Shown: piece by piece, positions 1 through 11,294 of the stretch
Layout of the letters: each line of letters begins with the position of its first letter
Position numbering within the stretch: position 1 is the stretch's first letter
The notes under the pieces: model-generated
Seen by the model: the letters and a program-made list of their open reading frames with translations, nothing else
The model's database searches: none
What the model was told of the DNA's origin: nothing
DNA from: Lamellibrachia satsuma
Taxonomy: Eukaryota; Annelida; Polychaeta; Sabellida; Siboglinidae
Direction of reading: 5' to 3'
Length of the DNA: 64,000 nucleotides
NCBI GenBank assembly: GCA_033239005.1
Contig: BSQZ01000005.1
Location: 12,937,501 to 13,001,500, forward strand
Translations under genes and position numbers: made by a program

Positions 1-687
1 ACCTTCTTGAGCCCAATTTTAACCAAATAAACAAAATAAATATGGTAAATATGCATTCCTGATATATTGCACTACTGGTCCAATACACAGTTTGACTACT
101 AGTCCAACATAGCGGATCACACTGATGAACCCGTATGTAGATATCTGCAAAGCTAGTGAAAGTTTGCTCTTCAAACCTTCCTCATTCATTGTTAAAATAC
201 TTATTTCATGGCCCATCTGCCTCGGTTAGCTGAAGCGTTGCAAAGTATTGTCCCACATCACTTTGTTTGCACACACAAACGTTACATCTGAAGGTGAAAA
301 AGCTAATTTATGCTCACCTTTTCAAAGTTTTTGCGGAGTCTGCCATCTCTTACTCTCGATGCACATTTTAGTTCAAAGTTAGTCGGGAGATGGAGTCATG
401 TTACCTTAGGTACCATAGTTAGTGATATGTGGCTATGGTGCAATATAGCGGATGGTCCAGTATCCCCGACCTTTTAAGGAGGATGTAATCTAATGTAATA
501 ATGTAATGTAATAATTTATTTATGGTTTTTGGCCTTTCATTATTTGAAACTTTTAAAGTCATACACTGAAATATCATTGATTAAGTTTTCAACCAATTTA
601 TGAAACACAGGACATAGTTTCTGTTACTCTGAAGAGACAACCCATTGTTTGTGGAGGACACCAAGTCATCCACGTGTGTGTCTTTAG
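1..687 (+). other. EPS8 intron, no feature seen
   Basis: Sequence upstream of the first EPS8 exon in the window. I see no exon with usable splice sites and no repeat. Confidence 0.4.
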
Positions 688-798
688 ATTCCAGAAGCGC
701 CAGCAGCCTGTCCAAATGGAAGAGCCCAATCGCGCTCCCCCAGGGTTCATTCAGGACCAACATGCCTTCCGCAGCGAACTGCTGCAGAAAGGAGAAAA
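688..798 (+). CDS. EPS8: EPS8 exon, pre-SH3 segment
   Basis: The acceptor is TCTTTAG ending at 687 and the donor GTGAGT starts at 799. It encodes FQKRQQPVQMEEPNRAPPGF and on to LLQKGEK, the stretch that precedes the SH3 domain. The exon ends two bases into the AAG codon. A second possible acceptor (CAG at 692-694) would start the exon at 695. Confidence 0.75.
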
Positions 799-3700
799 GT
801 GAGTGATTTGGTGACCGCGAGTGAGGTTGGGGTTCTGACCACTAGCAGGAAGGGCGGTCAATAGTGTAGCTCTATGCAACAACTATTGGTAAATATATAA
901 AAAAAATGGCATGAGCAAACAGGGCCTCTGACTTGTGGTAGTTGTGAGCCCAACAGAAGAGTAACAGGCCTGCAACTATGTTGAACACTGGTCACCACAT
1001 GTCTTACAGGGTCAGGACAGAGGGTTGGCCGCACTTGGCCTATGTAAGAACTGTACGAAGTGATCTGACAAGCAATGATTAGAGTGTCATGTCTCTCCCT
1101 AGCTGCAGTGTGGTTGTATTAAGTCGTATTAAATTTGACATGGTCATGTGGTTGTGTGGTTGTATTGTGGTTGTGTGGTTGTATTGTGGTCATGTGGTTG
1201 TATTGTGGTCATGTGATTGTATTGTGGTCGTGTGGTTGTATTGTGGTCCAGTGGTTGTATTGTAGTCCTGTGGATGTATTGTGGTCGTGTGATTGTATTG
1301 TGGCCATGTGGTTGTATTGTGGTTATGTGGTTGTATTGTGGTCATGTGATTGTATTGTGGCCATGTGGTTGTATTATGGTTGTGTGGTTGTATTGTGGTC
1401 ATGTGATTGTATTGTGGTCATGTGATTGTATTGTGGTTGTATTATGGTTGTGTGGTTAGAGTGGTTGTGTTGTATTGTGGTCGTGTGGTTGTATTGTGGT
1501 CGTGTGGTTATAGTGGTTGTGTGGTTATAGTGGTTGTGTTGTATTGTGATCGTGTGATTGCATTTTGGTCATGTGGTTGTATTGTGGTTGTGTGGTTGTA
1601 TTGTGGTTGTGTGGTTGTATTGTGGTCATGTGGTTGTATTGTGGTTGTGTGGTTGTATTGTGGTCATGTGGTTGTATTGTGATCGTGTGGTTGTATTGTG
1701 GTCGTGTGGTTGTATTGTGGTCATGTGGTTGTATTGTGGTTGTGTTGTATTGTGGTCATGTGGTTGTACTGTGGTTGTATTGTGGTTGTGTGATTGCATT
1801 GTGGTCATGTGGTTGTATTGTGGTTGTGTGGTTGTATTGTGGTTGTGTTGTGGTTGATGTCATGTGTGGTATGTTGCCAGGGTCGTTGAAGTGATGCATG
1901 AACGCGAGGGACGCAACCCGAGGGAACTGAGTGTGCAGAAGGGCGAAATTCTTGAGGTATGTTTCTCTTATCACCCGTCTTTCTATTAGTTACTGTTGTT
2001 TCACATGTTTTAGTGTAATTTGTAATATTGCTATAATAATAAAGGTAGTGAAATAATAATAATTAATTAATTTCTTTCTCTAAAGTGTTTTAATTTTTTT
2101 TAGTTGGAAAGAAATGTGTAAGATAACTTTTGTTGTCAATAATAAATGTTGTTATCAGACGTAGCAGAAAAATAATGTGGCACTAAGAATGTAATGAATA
2201 TAAATTGTAATTACATAATTGCATATAGTAATTGATATCATCATTAATATATCACTTGTATGACACATATATAAATTTGTCTGTAAAATTATAAATGTAG
2301 GCAATATTCTATCAAGAATAGATAAGATTTGGTAAATATTAAAATTAATTTAAGTTTCAATATTTCCTTGAACGCCGACAGTGTCCTACTGAATATATAA
2401 TCTGAATGTATATTGTTTCTGTGATGGTTTCCGTCAATGTTTTCATTGCCCTGTTTCTAGGTCCTTGACGAGAGTCGTAACTGGTGGAAACTACGCAACA
2501 GTAAGGGGGAGATAGGCCACGCCCCATACACAATCCTCAGTGACCTTGATGGCGAAGCGGTACGTCCGTAGAGGGAGGGTGGACTGGTGCCGCCACCTAT
2601 CAGCAGGCTGTACCCGACTCCTCTAATGCATGTTACGATGTTTCACTGTATATTTGCTTGTTTCTTGCACTGTTTGGTTGTCCGGACATAGCAGTTAACG
2701 TTTCTGTTCGGTAACTGCATGGTTCCACGAGTGATATTCTGGGTTGGTGAAATTAACACGACATGGCTGCTGTGTACAATGGACTGTTGTTCTTCACATA
2801 ACCATCTTGTTACTTGCCAGCATTCTCTGATGCATGTGTCTCTACTTGCCTACCTTGGCCAAAGGTGAAGTCACTGTAAGATATTCCACATTTTCTGTAC
2901 TTTGTGTTTTAACAGTTGGGAACTGTAGCACTAGTTTGTTGGGAATCTGTGAGAAGGTTTTGTAACAACAAGTCTGTTGCTGCTACTTTATGCTGGTTAT
3001 AATGATGTAGTTGCCTCAAGTAAGTTGTAGAATAATGTGAATATTTTGAGTAAGTTGTAGAATAATGTGAATATTTTGAGTGCAGAATGTTGAGAGATGA
3101 TGTAACATGGTCACAACCAGAGAAATCATCTGCATGTATATAGACAATTACATATACACCAGGTTATATATAAGATCACATAATTGGATGTGTTGTGTTA
3201 ATGTACCACAAATTATATTTGTGAAACAACATTGTATCAACAATAGGAGTGCACAACTTGCCAAAATTAATGGTAATTTTATAACTAGAGAAGAATGTTT
3301 CAAACTTGACATGAATATTGTAGAGCGGCCATGGTTTGGGGTTGCCCAAAAAAGGTGGCAGTCGCTATGACAGAAAACCCTGCACCGCAGTCGCTGCTGC
3401 CGTGCCAAGGTCAAAAGCCCAGTTTTCAAGGGCATCAGTTCCATCTCATGCAACTGTGCAAATGTCTCGTGAACAGAGGCCACATTCGAGTCACCAACAC
3501 CGAGGTGACTATCGTCACAATTAGGGTATTTTGTGGCGCATGGTTATTTTGGCTTGATGGGTTGTTGCAGGTCGTGTTGTGAGTTTCTGCGGTGCTCTAC
3601 TGTGGCTATCACTGTCATTATATATGTTGTGATGATGTCAATTGTTGTTGCTTCTTATTTGGTTTTCGAAAAGTTTTGAGTGGGTGATTGTGTTGCTTTT

Positions 3701-6700
3701 GTTCTGGGGCAGATTTTGGTGTTGTGTTGGAAGGGAATTCCTGTGTTGCATTCCATGTTGTTTAGCATTCACCAGTCTTTAACATTCCTCACAAAGCTGC
3801 CAAATGTGCAGCAGGAGAAATGTACACATGTTGTGCTTTGAGCAAGTTTGTTTCTTTCTTTCTTTTCGCTCCCACCTTTCTACGTTGACGTACGCTGGGT
3901 CAGTCAATTACGTCTCTCCAGGTGACTTCTTCTTGGACCCTGATTAACTTTACATAGCATCCATCCATCCATCCTGGTTTCCAGTAAACCTATAATTAAA
4001 GGAAGCTGAGTTATGATGTAACATTGGAATGCAGAATAAATATTTCTATGATGTCTGTGAATATCAAACATTCTAGCGTTTTAGTAAGAAAATATATTTT
4101 AGGCAACTTTTTATAGACAAAGTCCTTAGTGATTATTTCTGTAAAGAGTTAAATGGAGGGGTTAAATGGGGGTGCCTCTGGGGAGTGGGGTATGTATGTA
4201 TACTAATAACATCAATACCCTCTTTTTATTGCCCTGAAAATGTAATGTACAAATGTTTGAAGTATATAATTATTTCACAAAATTATAAATATATATAAAG
4301 CAAAAAGAGTGCACTTGCACGAGTGAAAAACTTGTAAGATGTTATGACCATGAATGTTTGTTATATTTTGTAGAAAATAAAAACATAAATGAGTTGCATA
4401 GACTGTGGAGGGCACAGAAATACAGGCACTGTGCCTTGCAGACGTGCCTTTCCAAACATAGTTATGTTTGTGTAGGTTTTGCAAGTGTTTACTTGGTGTA
4501 GAACTGTGACAATTGTGACATGGAATTCCATTTATTTCATGAGGAGCATGGAAACAGCTGATGTCTGTTGTGACTGGTACTTGGATAAGTCATAAGCATG
4601 TGTCTCGTTACTTATATTTTCTAGTTGTATATGTTATGCAGTGTGTTGCAAGCACTGAGTATTACAGGACTACGGGGCACTGTGTAGTTCTTGAACTGGT
4701 ATGATGATAGAGAACTTTCTGGTACTGGCCACTGCTGTCTTTCTTCATATTCACCGGTGCCTTAAGTTTGCCAGCGTTTGATATTATACTTTTGTAGGCA
4801 ACGGTAATGATAAAGAGGTATATTTTCAGGTGGAGATTATATAAATTATATACGATTATTATATATAAATTTAACTAGTTGGCTATGGAAGTTCAATGCT
4901 TTTAGCTGCCATTCACCTGAGCTTGTCTTCGCTGACTTTATTCACTATTGTATGTTTGCAGATTGAGTGCAGTATATATATGCACTGAATCAGCTCAAGG
5001 CATTTTGTGATGTGTAGATATTTGTAAGTGGGATTTCTCAGCTTTATGCCTCTTACGTAACTCTTAACACATGTTGTACATATACGTAACATAAGTCTTC
5101 AATTATAAATCCATATTTGGGAATAAAATAATTGTGTTTCATCTGTAAAATATAATTCATTAAATGCAGTGACATGTGGGTATGGCTAAAACACTGGATG
5201 CATTTCTAAAATGTCTAATGTGCTAAAATAGTAATAGGGATATTAGAAATTCTGTCAAATATATACACTATGAGGCAAGTGTTTCTGGACTGATCCCAAA
5301 GACTAAGATGTCTTTTGACCCCAATTTGAAACTCGGGAACACAAGAACATAAAAGTACTTCACACACTCATCACACAGATATTTTTTTCAATATAATATG
5401 TTGCAATATTAGGCACTTAATTTAGGAGATTCTTAAGACATTTGAGAGTTTAAGTTAACATTTAAGGGGCAGGACCACTGAAGCTTTTCTTTGGTTAGTT
5501 GGCGTTTTACATATTTTCATTTAACACAGTTACTTTGTCACACTTCTGGTAAATGCCAAGGTATATAACACTGATATAACAATACACAACTGATTAGTTG
5601 GCAGTAGTGACAAACTTTTATATTAATAATTAACTTAGCTGATGCATGACTGCAGTTTAGTGATCTAAGCCTTGCGTGCAAAAAGAACTGCAAAAAGAGC
5701 AGTGCATTATGGGAGGTCATCCACCATTAGGTAAAAGTTCAAATGTCAACAAATATGACAATGTATTTTATGTACACTATGTTGCACATTATATTGTAAC
5801 TTTAATAAAATATATTAACATGAGTTGTATTGTTTATATTCTTTGTAGTTGTAGAATTCAACTTCAATAGTCTCTTATTTGTTGTAAAATAATGTTTCAC
5901 CATTATAAACAATTTAGGATAAATTTTTTTGAGAACTTTATTAAGATTTTTTTTTATTAATTTGAATAATTGTTACTACCACTTAGCATATGGTCTTATG
6001 CAAGTGTTGATACTGATACTGACATTAATACTGATACTGATATTAATACTGATACTAATATTAATACTGATACTGATACGCTAATAAAGAACAATCACAT
6101 ATTTGGCTGGGTTGTTCCCCAATTAGTCGGGTGATATGACAATGGCAAGCTAAATTATTTGTGTGTTTAGACGAGCGATGTGTCTAAGCACTGACCTAGA
6201 TCTTAACTCGCATCACTCCTGACTTGACCTTTGATGATAGGTCACAACCTGCTGTCAGTTGCTGATTGGTCAAATTGGGACCAGCCCCAATTTTACCAAC
6301 ACAATTTACCCACAAACTGGCCTAGCAACAGGATCTTGCCAGGGTGTTTATACAGCTGATTCATGCCCCGCAATACCATGTGACACCATGTCGACCAATT
6401 GGGCAATTTTATAGCTTGTGTAAAGTTGTCTTTATACTTATAGCTGTTTGACATTTTAGTCAAATGCAAAATTCACAGTTTAGCGCTACATCACCTAGGC
6501 AACAAAACATCTGTGGTTTCATCACATCAGACTCGCCTTGACTGGAATCTTGAACTAACATGACTTCATACCGTGTTTTATTTTGTTTCTTCCCCTTTGC
6601 ATGTTGATGTCAACAACTGTTCATGTGCATGGCATTGGTGTTGTGTTTTTGTTGTTGAGTAGTGTTACGGCTTGTTTTGTTTTCTTATCGTATTGGTTGC

Positions 6701-8686
6701 CATCGTGGTTGCCATCATGGTTGCCATCGTGGTTGCCATTGTGGTTGCCATCATGGTTACTATCGTGGTTGCCATCATGTTTGCCATCGTGGTTGCCATC
6801 ATGTTTGCCGTCTTGGTTGCCATCGTGGTTGCCTTCATGGTTGCCATTGTGGATGCCATCGTGGTTGCCATCATAGGCAGTGTGGATGCCATTGTTGTTG
6901 CCATCATGGTTGCCTTCATGGTTGCAATCATGGTTGCCATCATGGTTGCCTTCATGGTTGCTATCGTGGTTGCCTTCATGGTTGCCATCGTGGTTGCCTT
7001 CATGGTTGCCTTCATGGTTGCCATCGTAGTTGCTATCGTGGTTGCCATCATGGTTGCCATCATAGTTGCCATCGTGGTTGCCTTCATGGTTGCTATCGTG
7101 GTTGCCATCATGTTTGCCGTCTTGGTTGCCTTCATGGTTGCCATCGTGGTTGCTATCGTGGTTGCCATCATGGTTGCCATCATAGTTGCCATCATGTTTG
7201 CCGTCTTGGTTGCCTTCATGGTTGCCATTGTGGTTGCCATCGTGGTTACCATCGTGGTTGCCATCCTGGGGGAATCAGAATATAAATGTCCAAAACAATT
7301 GTAGTTTTTTTCGAAGATGAGAAATCTTTCCCAAATCTTAACCTTGTGGAAGAATGTGACACGTGCAGCGTTAGGTAAGTTTTTTTATGTGGAAAGCTGA
7401 TTAAATTACTGATAAGGTTAAGATTACCCAAATATTACATTTATGTCTTTTTTTTTCATTTGGATCTTCCACAATGTGTTAGTTGAGGTCAAGGTCACAA
7501 ACTATTATTGATGCATGGTCTTTGTTCATTGGGAGAAAGTTAAAAGAATGTTTGGTCTGAAATATTATATCTTAGTAAGCTAGTTGTAGCTTTTTGTTTC
7601 TTTAGGAAAATATGTCACCACTCAGAGAAAATCCAAATGTACTCTTGAACCTTGTTTTCATGCAGTAATTTGTGTCTGATTTATTAAGGGGCATTTTGCG
7701 TTATCATCGATCCTTTCTCATTTGCTGAAATAAAAAGGCAATCATTGTTCTAAGTACCAGAAACATGGAAAAGTAAAATGTTGTTATCGGTTTGATCAGT
7801 TTTGTAAATCTGTGCATGTGGTGTCATGAAAATGAATGATAATTTGATAAAGTTCTTTTCAGTGTTTTACAAGATTTGACAAGATTACCATCCAAAGCAA
7901 TTAATCTTCTCAGATATGTCTTTTACTCCAATCGATTATTAGTATTTGACACAATTTCATAATAGCACATCTGACTCGGTAGACAAATATTTCTACATTA
8001 TTTTGTCACAGTAGTGATAAAACTAATATTACGTTTTGCTTAACGTACTAATGTTTAATTTTTAATTGTACTAATATCTAACGAATCCTTACTTATACTT
8101 TACTGTTTATTAGTAATAATTGTACTAATAATAATTTACTAACATAATAACGTTGCATGCTGACACTAATGATTCATTAGACTATTTAACCTACTAACCT
8201 ACTAACTTTCAGCTCAATACAGTGAAACAACCAGCTCTGGATCGTCCATTGACTTTGATAAACGTAAGTAACCACATTGGCTTAATTTGCCCATATAATA
8301 ACTTGTTTTTTCGTTAACTTGTAAATGTCTTGCCAGTTTCTGTTTTCAAAATAGCAAAATCTATGGGGTGCCCTATTGACAGATTTGTTATACTTATAAC
8401 ATTTAATTTGTTATCATTTATATATTTGTCCCATTAAATAATATGTATCCAATATGCAACCAATTACATATTAAATTAAAATGATGTTTTTGTGGAAATG
8501 CCCCCTACAGTTACTATATTTCACATGTTTTTAGTGTAAATTTGTACAATTTTATACATTTGTATATTTCTGGTGGGTTGATCTTGTTTGGTCAGAAGAG
8601 CTCATTCTACAGATTCAGCCTAGAACCTGCAATACATTAAACTCATCACCATCATCATCACCATCATCATCATCACCATCATCACC

Positions 8687-8717
<31 letters not shown>

Positions 8718-9797
8718 CCATCATCATCATCATACCTGACAACAGTATTTAACTTACAGTGTATACCTTGTTTAAAAAGTATCCACTTGGTTAATTGCTG
8801 GTTGTGTTCACGAGGGGTCTTGTAGAGTTAAAGAGAGACCTTCGCGATGAGTTGAAGCAGAGGGTAACATCGGTGAAGAGCCAACTAGAGCAGCACCCAA
8901 GACACTATATGCCTCACTGCAGCGTCACACTCAGTGACACGTCCACCAGTCAACATGTCATCGCATGGCTCAAAGCAAAGGGGTTCAGGGCCAGGTAAGT
9001 CCACATCATCACATACAACCAGGGAGCTCTTTAATACCTCTCATACAATGAATGATCTACTGAAATCGCACTCATAGAGTGAAGGAGCTCCTTAAACAAC
9101 TCTCTAGTTTTGAGACACAAATGTTCATATTTCTTCATTGTTAGTATGATAACCACTATGTTGTAGCAATGTGTCTCAAGGGTAGCGATGGGTAGAATCT
9201 GGACTTTAACAGGAACATTGCCCCCTGCATTGTAGGAAGTGCTGCGGATTGTTGCACAGAGACCCCTCTCCACTCACACCTGCAGTTCAGTAACAGTAAC
9301 CTCACTGTGACCTCACTGTGGCTGTCTGTGCTGTTGGCTGTGTTAGTGGCTTTGACTGAAACACCAATTTACAAGTGAAACATGACCTGTAGAAACACCT
9401 AAAGAAATAATTCCATGCACTCTCCCCCTGTGCTGTACTGTCATAGTTCCACCTGGTGGTGAGATGTACTGTCATAATTCCACCTGGTGGTGAGATGTAC
9501 TGTCATAGTTCCACCTGGTGGTGAGATGTACTGTCATAGTTCCACCTGGTGGTGAGATATACTGTCGTAGTTCCATTTGGTGGTGAGCTGTACTGTCATA
9601 GTTCCACCTGGTGGTGTTGTAGGACACTGCACATGCTGGACGGGACGACAGGCCGCCAGCTGTTTGAGATGGACCGGGGTCAGCTGGAGCGGCTGTGTGG
9701 ACACGAGGAGGGGGCTAGACTGGACAGCCAACTGACCGTACAGAAGAACATAGCCGGGGTCAGTGATCTTTTATCGCCATGTAGGCATATGTATATA

Positions 9798-9862
<65 letters not shown>

Positions 9863-10140
9863 GCGTGCATGTGTGTCAGTATGTTTGTGTGTGTGCGAAT
9901 GTTTGTGTGTGTGCGCGAGTGTGCATGTGTGATTAGAAATACACATACATATATCCTGTACATGTGTCTGAAACAAGCCATTTTGTCCTGCAGTATCAGA
10001 CGGGTCGGACGAAGGAGCTGCTTGCTGCGCTGCAGCGACAGAAAGAGAAGACAGACAGCGGCAGTGTCTGCGACAGCGCCTTCGCCAGCAGTCCATTTGC
10101 TGACGGATCCTTCTACTATAACTTCAAAACCCCACTATGA
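688..10140 (+). CDS. EPS8: EPS8 (epidermal growth factor receptor kinase substrate 8), 3' part, 8 coding exons
   Basis: EPS8 proteins cap and bundle actin filaments and scaffold Rac signalling in microvilli, stereocilia and lamellipodia. I joined 688-798, 1881-1956, 2461-2559, 3324-3504, 8213-8263, 8826-8994, 9623-9758 and 9994-10140; all splice phases agree and give 322 residues to a TGA. Seen in order: a pre-SH3 segment (EPNRAPPGF), an SH3 domain (ELSVQKGEILEVL, NWWK, GHAPYTIL), a Ser/Arg/His linker, and a C-terminal SAM-like region (VIAWLKAKGF, LFEMDRGQLERLCG, RLDSQLTVQK). Known for the family: the EPS8 SH3 has Ile where most SH3 domains have the ligand-contacting Tyr; here PYTIL fits that. 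The PTB domain and earlier exons lie left of the window. The exon at 3324 is the least certain, because its acceptor has a weak pyrimidine tract. Convergent with plastin. Confidence 0.88.
1138..1857. repeat. 19-bp minisatellite in EPS8 intron
   Basis: About 38 degenerate copies of a 19-bp unit (tgtggttgtattgtggtca), with some shortened units. It ends about 23 bp before the acceptor of the SH3 exon at 1881. Open frames across it (repeats of VVLWSCGC type) are artefacts. Confidence 0.9.
1881..1956 (+). CDS. EPS8: EPS8 exon, SH3 first half
   Basis: The acceptor GTTGCCAG ends at 1880 and the donor GTATGT starts at 1957. It encodes 25 residues starting VVEVMHEREGRNP and ending ELSVQKGEILE, the first strands of the SH3 fold. 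A 19-bp minisatellite ends about 20 bp before the acceptor. Confidence 0.9.
2461..2559 (+). CDS. EPS8: EPS8 exon, SH3 second half
   Basis: The acceptor CTGTTTCTAG ends at 2460 and the donor GTACGT starts at 2560. Its 33 codons run from VLDESRNWWKLRN to GHAPYTILSDLDGEA and hold the Trp pair and the conserved Pro of the SH3 ligand groove. Both ends are phase 0. Confidence 0.92.
2560..3323 (+). other. EPS8 intron
   Basis: AT-rich intron. The only structure seen is a direct duplication of about 32 bp (agtaagttgtagaataatgt...) at 3019-3082. Confidence 0.5.
3324..3504 (+). CDS. EPS8: EPS8 exon, Ser/Arg/His-rich linker (inferred)
   Basis: I chose this exon because it is markedly richer in GC than the AT-rich intron around it. 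Its frame (SGHGLGLPKK through VPRSKAQFSRASVP to SSHQHR) starts in phase 0 after TAG at 321-323 of that kilobase, and its donor GTGACT leaves one base that fits the next exon. The acceptor lacks a good pyrimidine tract. Without splicing the frame stops at 3522-3524. Confidence 0.5.
3505..6679 (+). other. EPS8 intron, left part
   Basis: AT-rich intron. It holds a short CATC run near 3958-3973 and a degenerate gatact/gatatt repeat at about 6007-6079. No exon or transposon is recognised. Confidence 0.5.
6680..7275. repeat. 12-bp minisatellite (ggttgccatcat)
   Basis: About 50 copies of a 12-bp unit with point variants (ggttgccatcgt, ggttgccttcat, ggttgctatcgt). Because 12 is a multiple of 3, all frames stay open on both strands and give false proteins such as VVAIMVAI repeats. 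Confidence 0.92.
7276..8212 (+). other. EPS8 intron, right part
   Basis: AT-rich sequence with no recognisable gene or repeat, ending in the acceptor of the small exon at 8213. Confidence 0.5.
8213..8263 (+). CDS. EPS8: EPS8 small linker exon
   Basis: This 51-nt exon lies between TAACTTTCAG (ending 8212) and GTAAGT (8264). Read in the phase demanded by both neighbours it gives QYSETTSSGSSIDFDK, which runs straight into QLKRDLRDELKQ of the next exon. The phase-0 reading (LNTVKQPALD...) is also open but does not join its neighbours. Confidence 0.65.
8643..8734. repeat. CAT/CAC trinucleotide repeat
   Basis: An interrupted (CATCAT/CACCAT) microsatellite of about 30 triplets, about 90 bp upstream of the EPS8 exon at 8826. 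Confidence 0.95.
8826..8994 (+). CDS. EPS8: EPS8 exon, start of C-terminal effector region
   Basis: The acceptor GGTCTTGTAG ends at 8825 and the donor GTAAGT starts at 8995. It encodes KRDLRDELKQRV, a Ser/Thr-rich stretch, and the first SAM-like helix HVIAWLKAKGFRAR. This is the family's actin-binding C-terminal region. Confidence 0.85.
8995..9424 (+). other. EPS8 intron
   Basis: No gene, transposon or array is seen before the 31-bp minisatellite begins. Confidence 0.5.
9425..9622. repeat. 31-bp minisatellite touching an EPS8 acceptor
   Basis: About six copies of a 31-bp unit containing gttccacctggtggtgagat. The last copy diverges into ...ctggtggtgttgtag, whose final AG is the splice acceptor of the exon at 9623. 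Confidence 0.9.
9623..9758 (+). CDS. EPS8: EPS8 exon, SAM-like core
   Basis: It encodes TLHMLDGTTGRQLFEMDRG and then QLERLCGHEEGARLDSQLTVQK, the most recognisable part of the EPS8 C-terminus. The acceptor TGGTGTTGTAG ends at 9622 and is the edge of a 31-bp minisatellite. The donor is GTCAGT at 9759. Confidence 0.92.
9803..9857. repeat. (GT)n microsatellite
   Basis: About 27 GT repeats followed by a degenerate GT-rich tail to about 9930, in the last EPS8 intron. Confidence 0.97.
9994..10140 (+). CDS. EPS8: EPS8 terminal coding exon
   Basis: After TTTGTCCTGCAG (ending 9993) it encodes YQTGRTKELLAALQRQKEK and a Ser-rich tail ending FYYNFKTPL, then TGA at 10138-10140. The LLAALQRQKEK helix matches the basic amphipathic helix region that follows the SAM-like core in EPS8. 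Confidence 0.88.
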   Translation, partial: YQTGRTKELLAALQRQKEKTDSGSVCDSAFASSPFADGSFYYNFKTPL

Positions 10141-11288
10141 GTAGCCCGCCACGATGGGCTCAATGCTTCTTCTACAGGACAATGTGATAAAAGATGGCTG
10201 CACTGTTGTATATAATATATCTATTTTGACTGACTCAGAATTGTTAATGTGCATTGTATTTGTATGCTATATTCATATAATGGTAATGGTTTTGCATACC
10301 GATAATGTGAAATATCATATTGCAAGAAATATACTTGGACCAATTGAAAACATTTCAGCCAAGTAGAATTCTTTCATGTCTTACCAAACTCAAGCCAGCA
10401 GCAATACATATCATTGTTAGGGTTTGTGTTATCAATTTGCAGTCATACTACAACTACATGGGAAGTCAAGAACAACATGCCCTTTTATTTGTTATGCTCC
10501 TATGCATGCATGTCCATATGTAATACCATTGTCTTTTATGCAGTCTTGTTTTTGCTTGTTGGTAGCTGTTGGTAGTTGTTGGTAGTCTCATAGATACCCA
10601 CTTACGTCTTTATTTTGAACAGAATTTATTAACCCACATTTTGGGTGTGTGTTTTACAAATTAACAATACAATCTGATGTGCCAAGTATACAAGACTATT
10701 TGTGCGTCTTGCTTTGTCAAGATCAGCACAAACACTATGCTACATTTTGCTTTACTTTGTTTCTTAAAAAATACATTCTTGAATATGTGGAATGGTTTCT
10801 CTGAAGCACATATTTTGCCTTCATAAAATTGGGCAAAAAGTGGTAGCTAAACTTGACTACATCTTATTGCAGCAAGATCATCCAAGTTGTCATGTCCAAG
10901 TATATTCAGTATATCGAGGTCTGTCGAGACAATTGAACCATGCCACAATTACTGTGACAAACATTGTTTGATTTGTTTTGGGAAGATGGTGTTTTCATTT
11001 ATGGAGTAATGTAGAGTAATGTAATCCATGGGTAACGTTAGCAGTATAGTACTCCAAGGCCCATTTAACTATAAATTTACAAGTAAGTTGGGCATACTGT
11101 TTTTTAGGTAAAAAATCCGTCCTTGATGCTTTCATAGCATTTCATGTACCTCCACTGCCCTATGTAAATAGGCCTCTATGTCACTGTACCTGATTGGTTA
11201 GACTGGTTTACCAATGCACCAACAGGCATTGCCGACTGATCCAACAAGACCCGACACTTGAAGAGAAATACATGTTTTCAGCTGGCGT
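10141..11288 (+). other. EPS8 3' UTR and convergent intergenic stretch
   Basis: This follows the EPS8 stop. I found no clear AATAAA on + here, so the 3' end of EPS8 is not placed. A short triplicate (ttggtagctgttggtag) lies near 10559-10585; otherwise nothing is recognisable. Confidence 0.4.
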
Positions 11289-11294
11289 TTTATT
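11289..11294 (-). promoter_or_regulatory. Possible polyadenylation signal of plastin
   Basis: TTTATT on + reads AATAAA on -, about 1.2 kb downstream of the plastin stop. A second AATAAA on - lies near 12164-12170, closer to the stop. Which is used cannot be decided from sequence. Confidence 0.4.

Noticed and set aside
1135..1974. Several 60-109-codon frames in both directions
   Set aside because: 19-bp minisatellite in an EPS8 intron.
6583..7304. Hydrophobic and His/Cys-rich frames of about 200 codons
   Set aside because: Translation of the 12-bp array in all frames. No start context or homology.
8213..8263. Phase-0 reading LNTVKQPALDRPLTLIN of the small EPS8 exon
   Set aside because: It does not match the phase of the following exon if the better TAG acceptor at 8823-8825 is used; the other frame joins cleanly on both sides.
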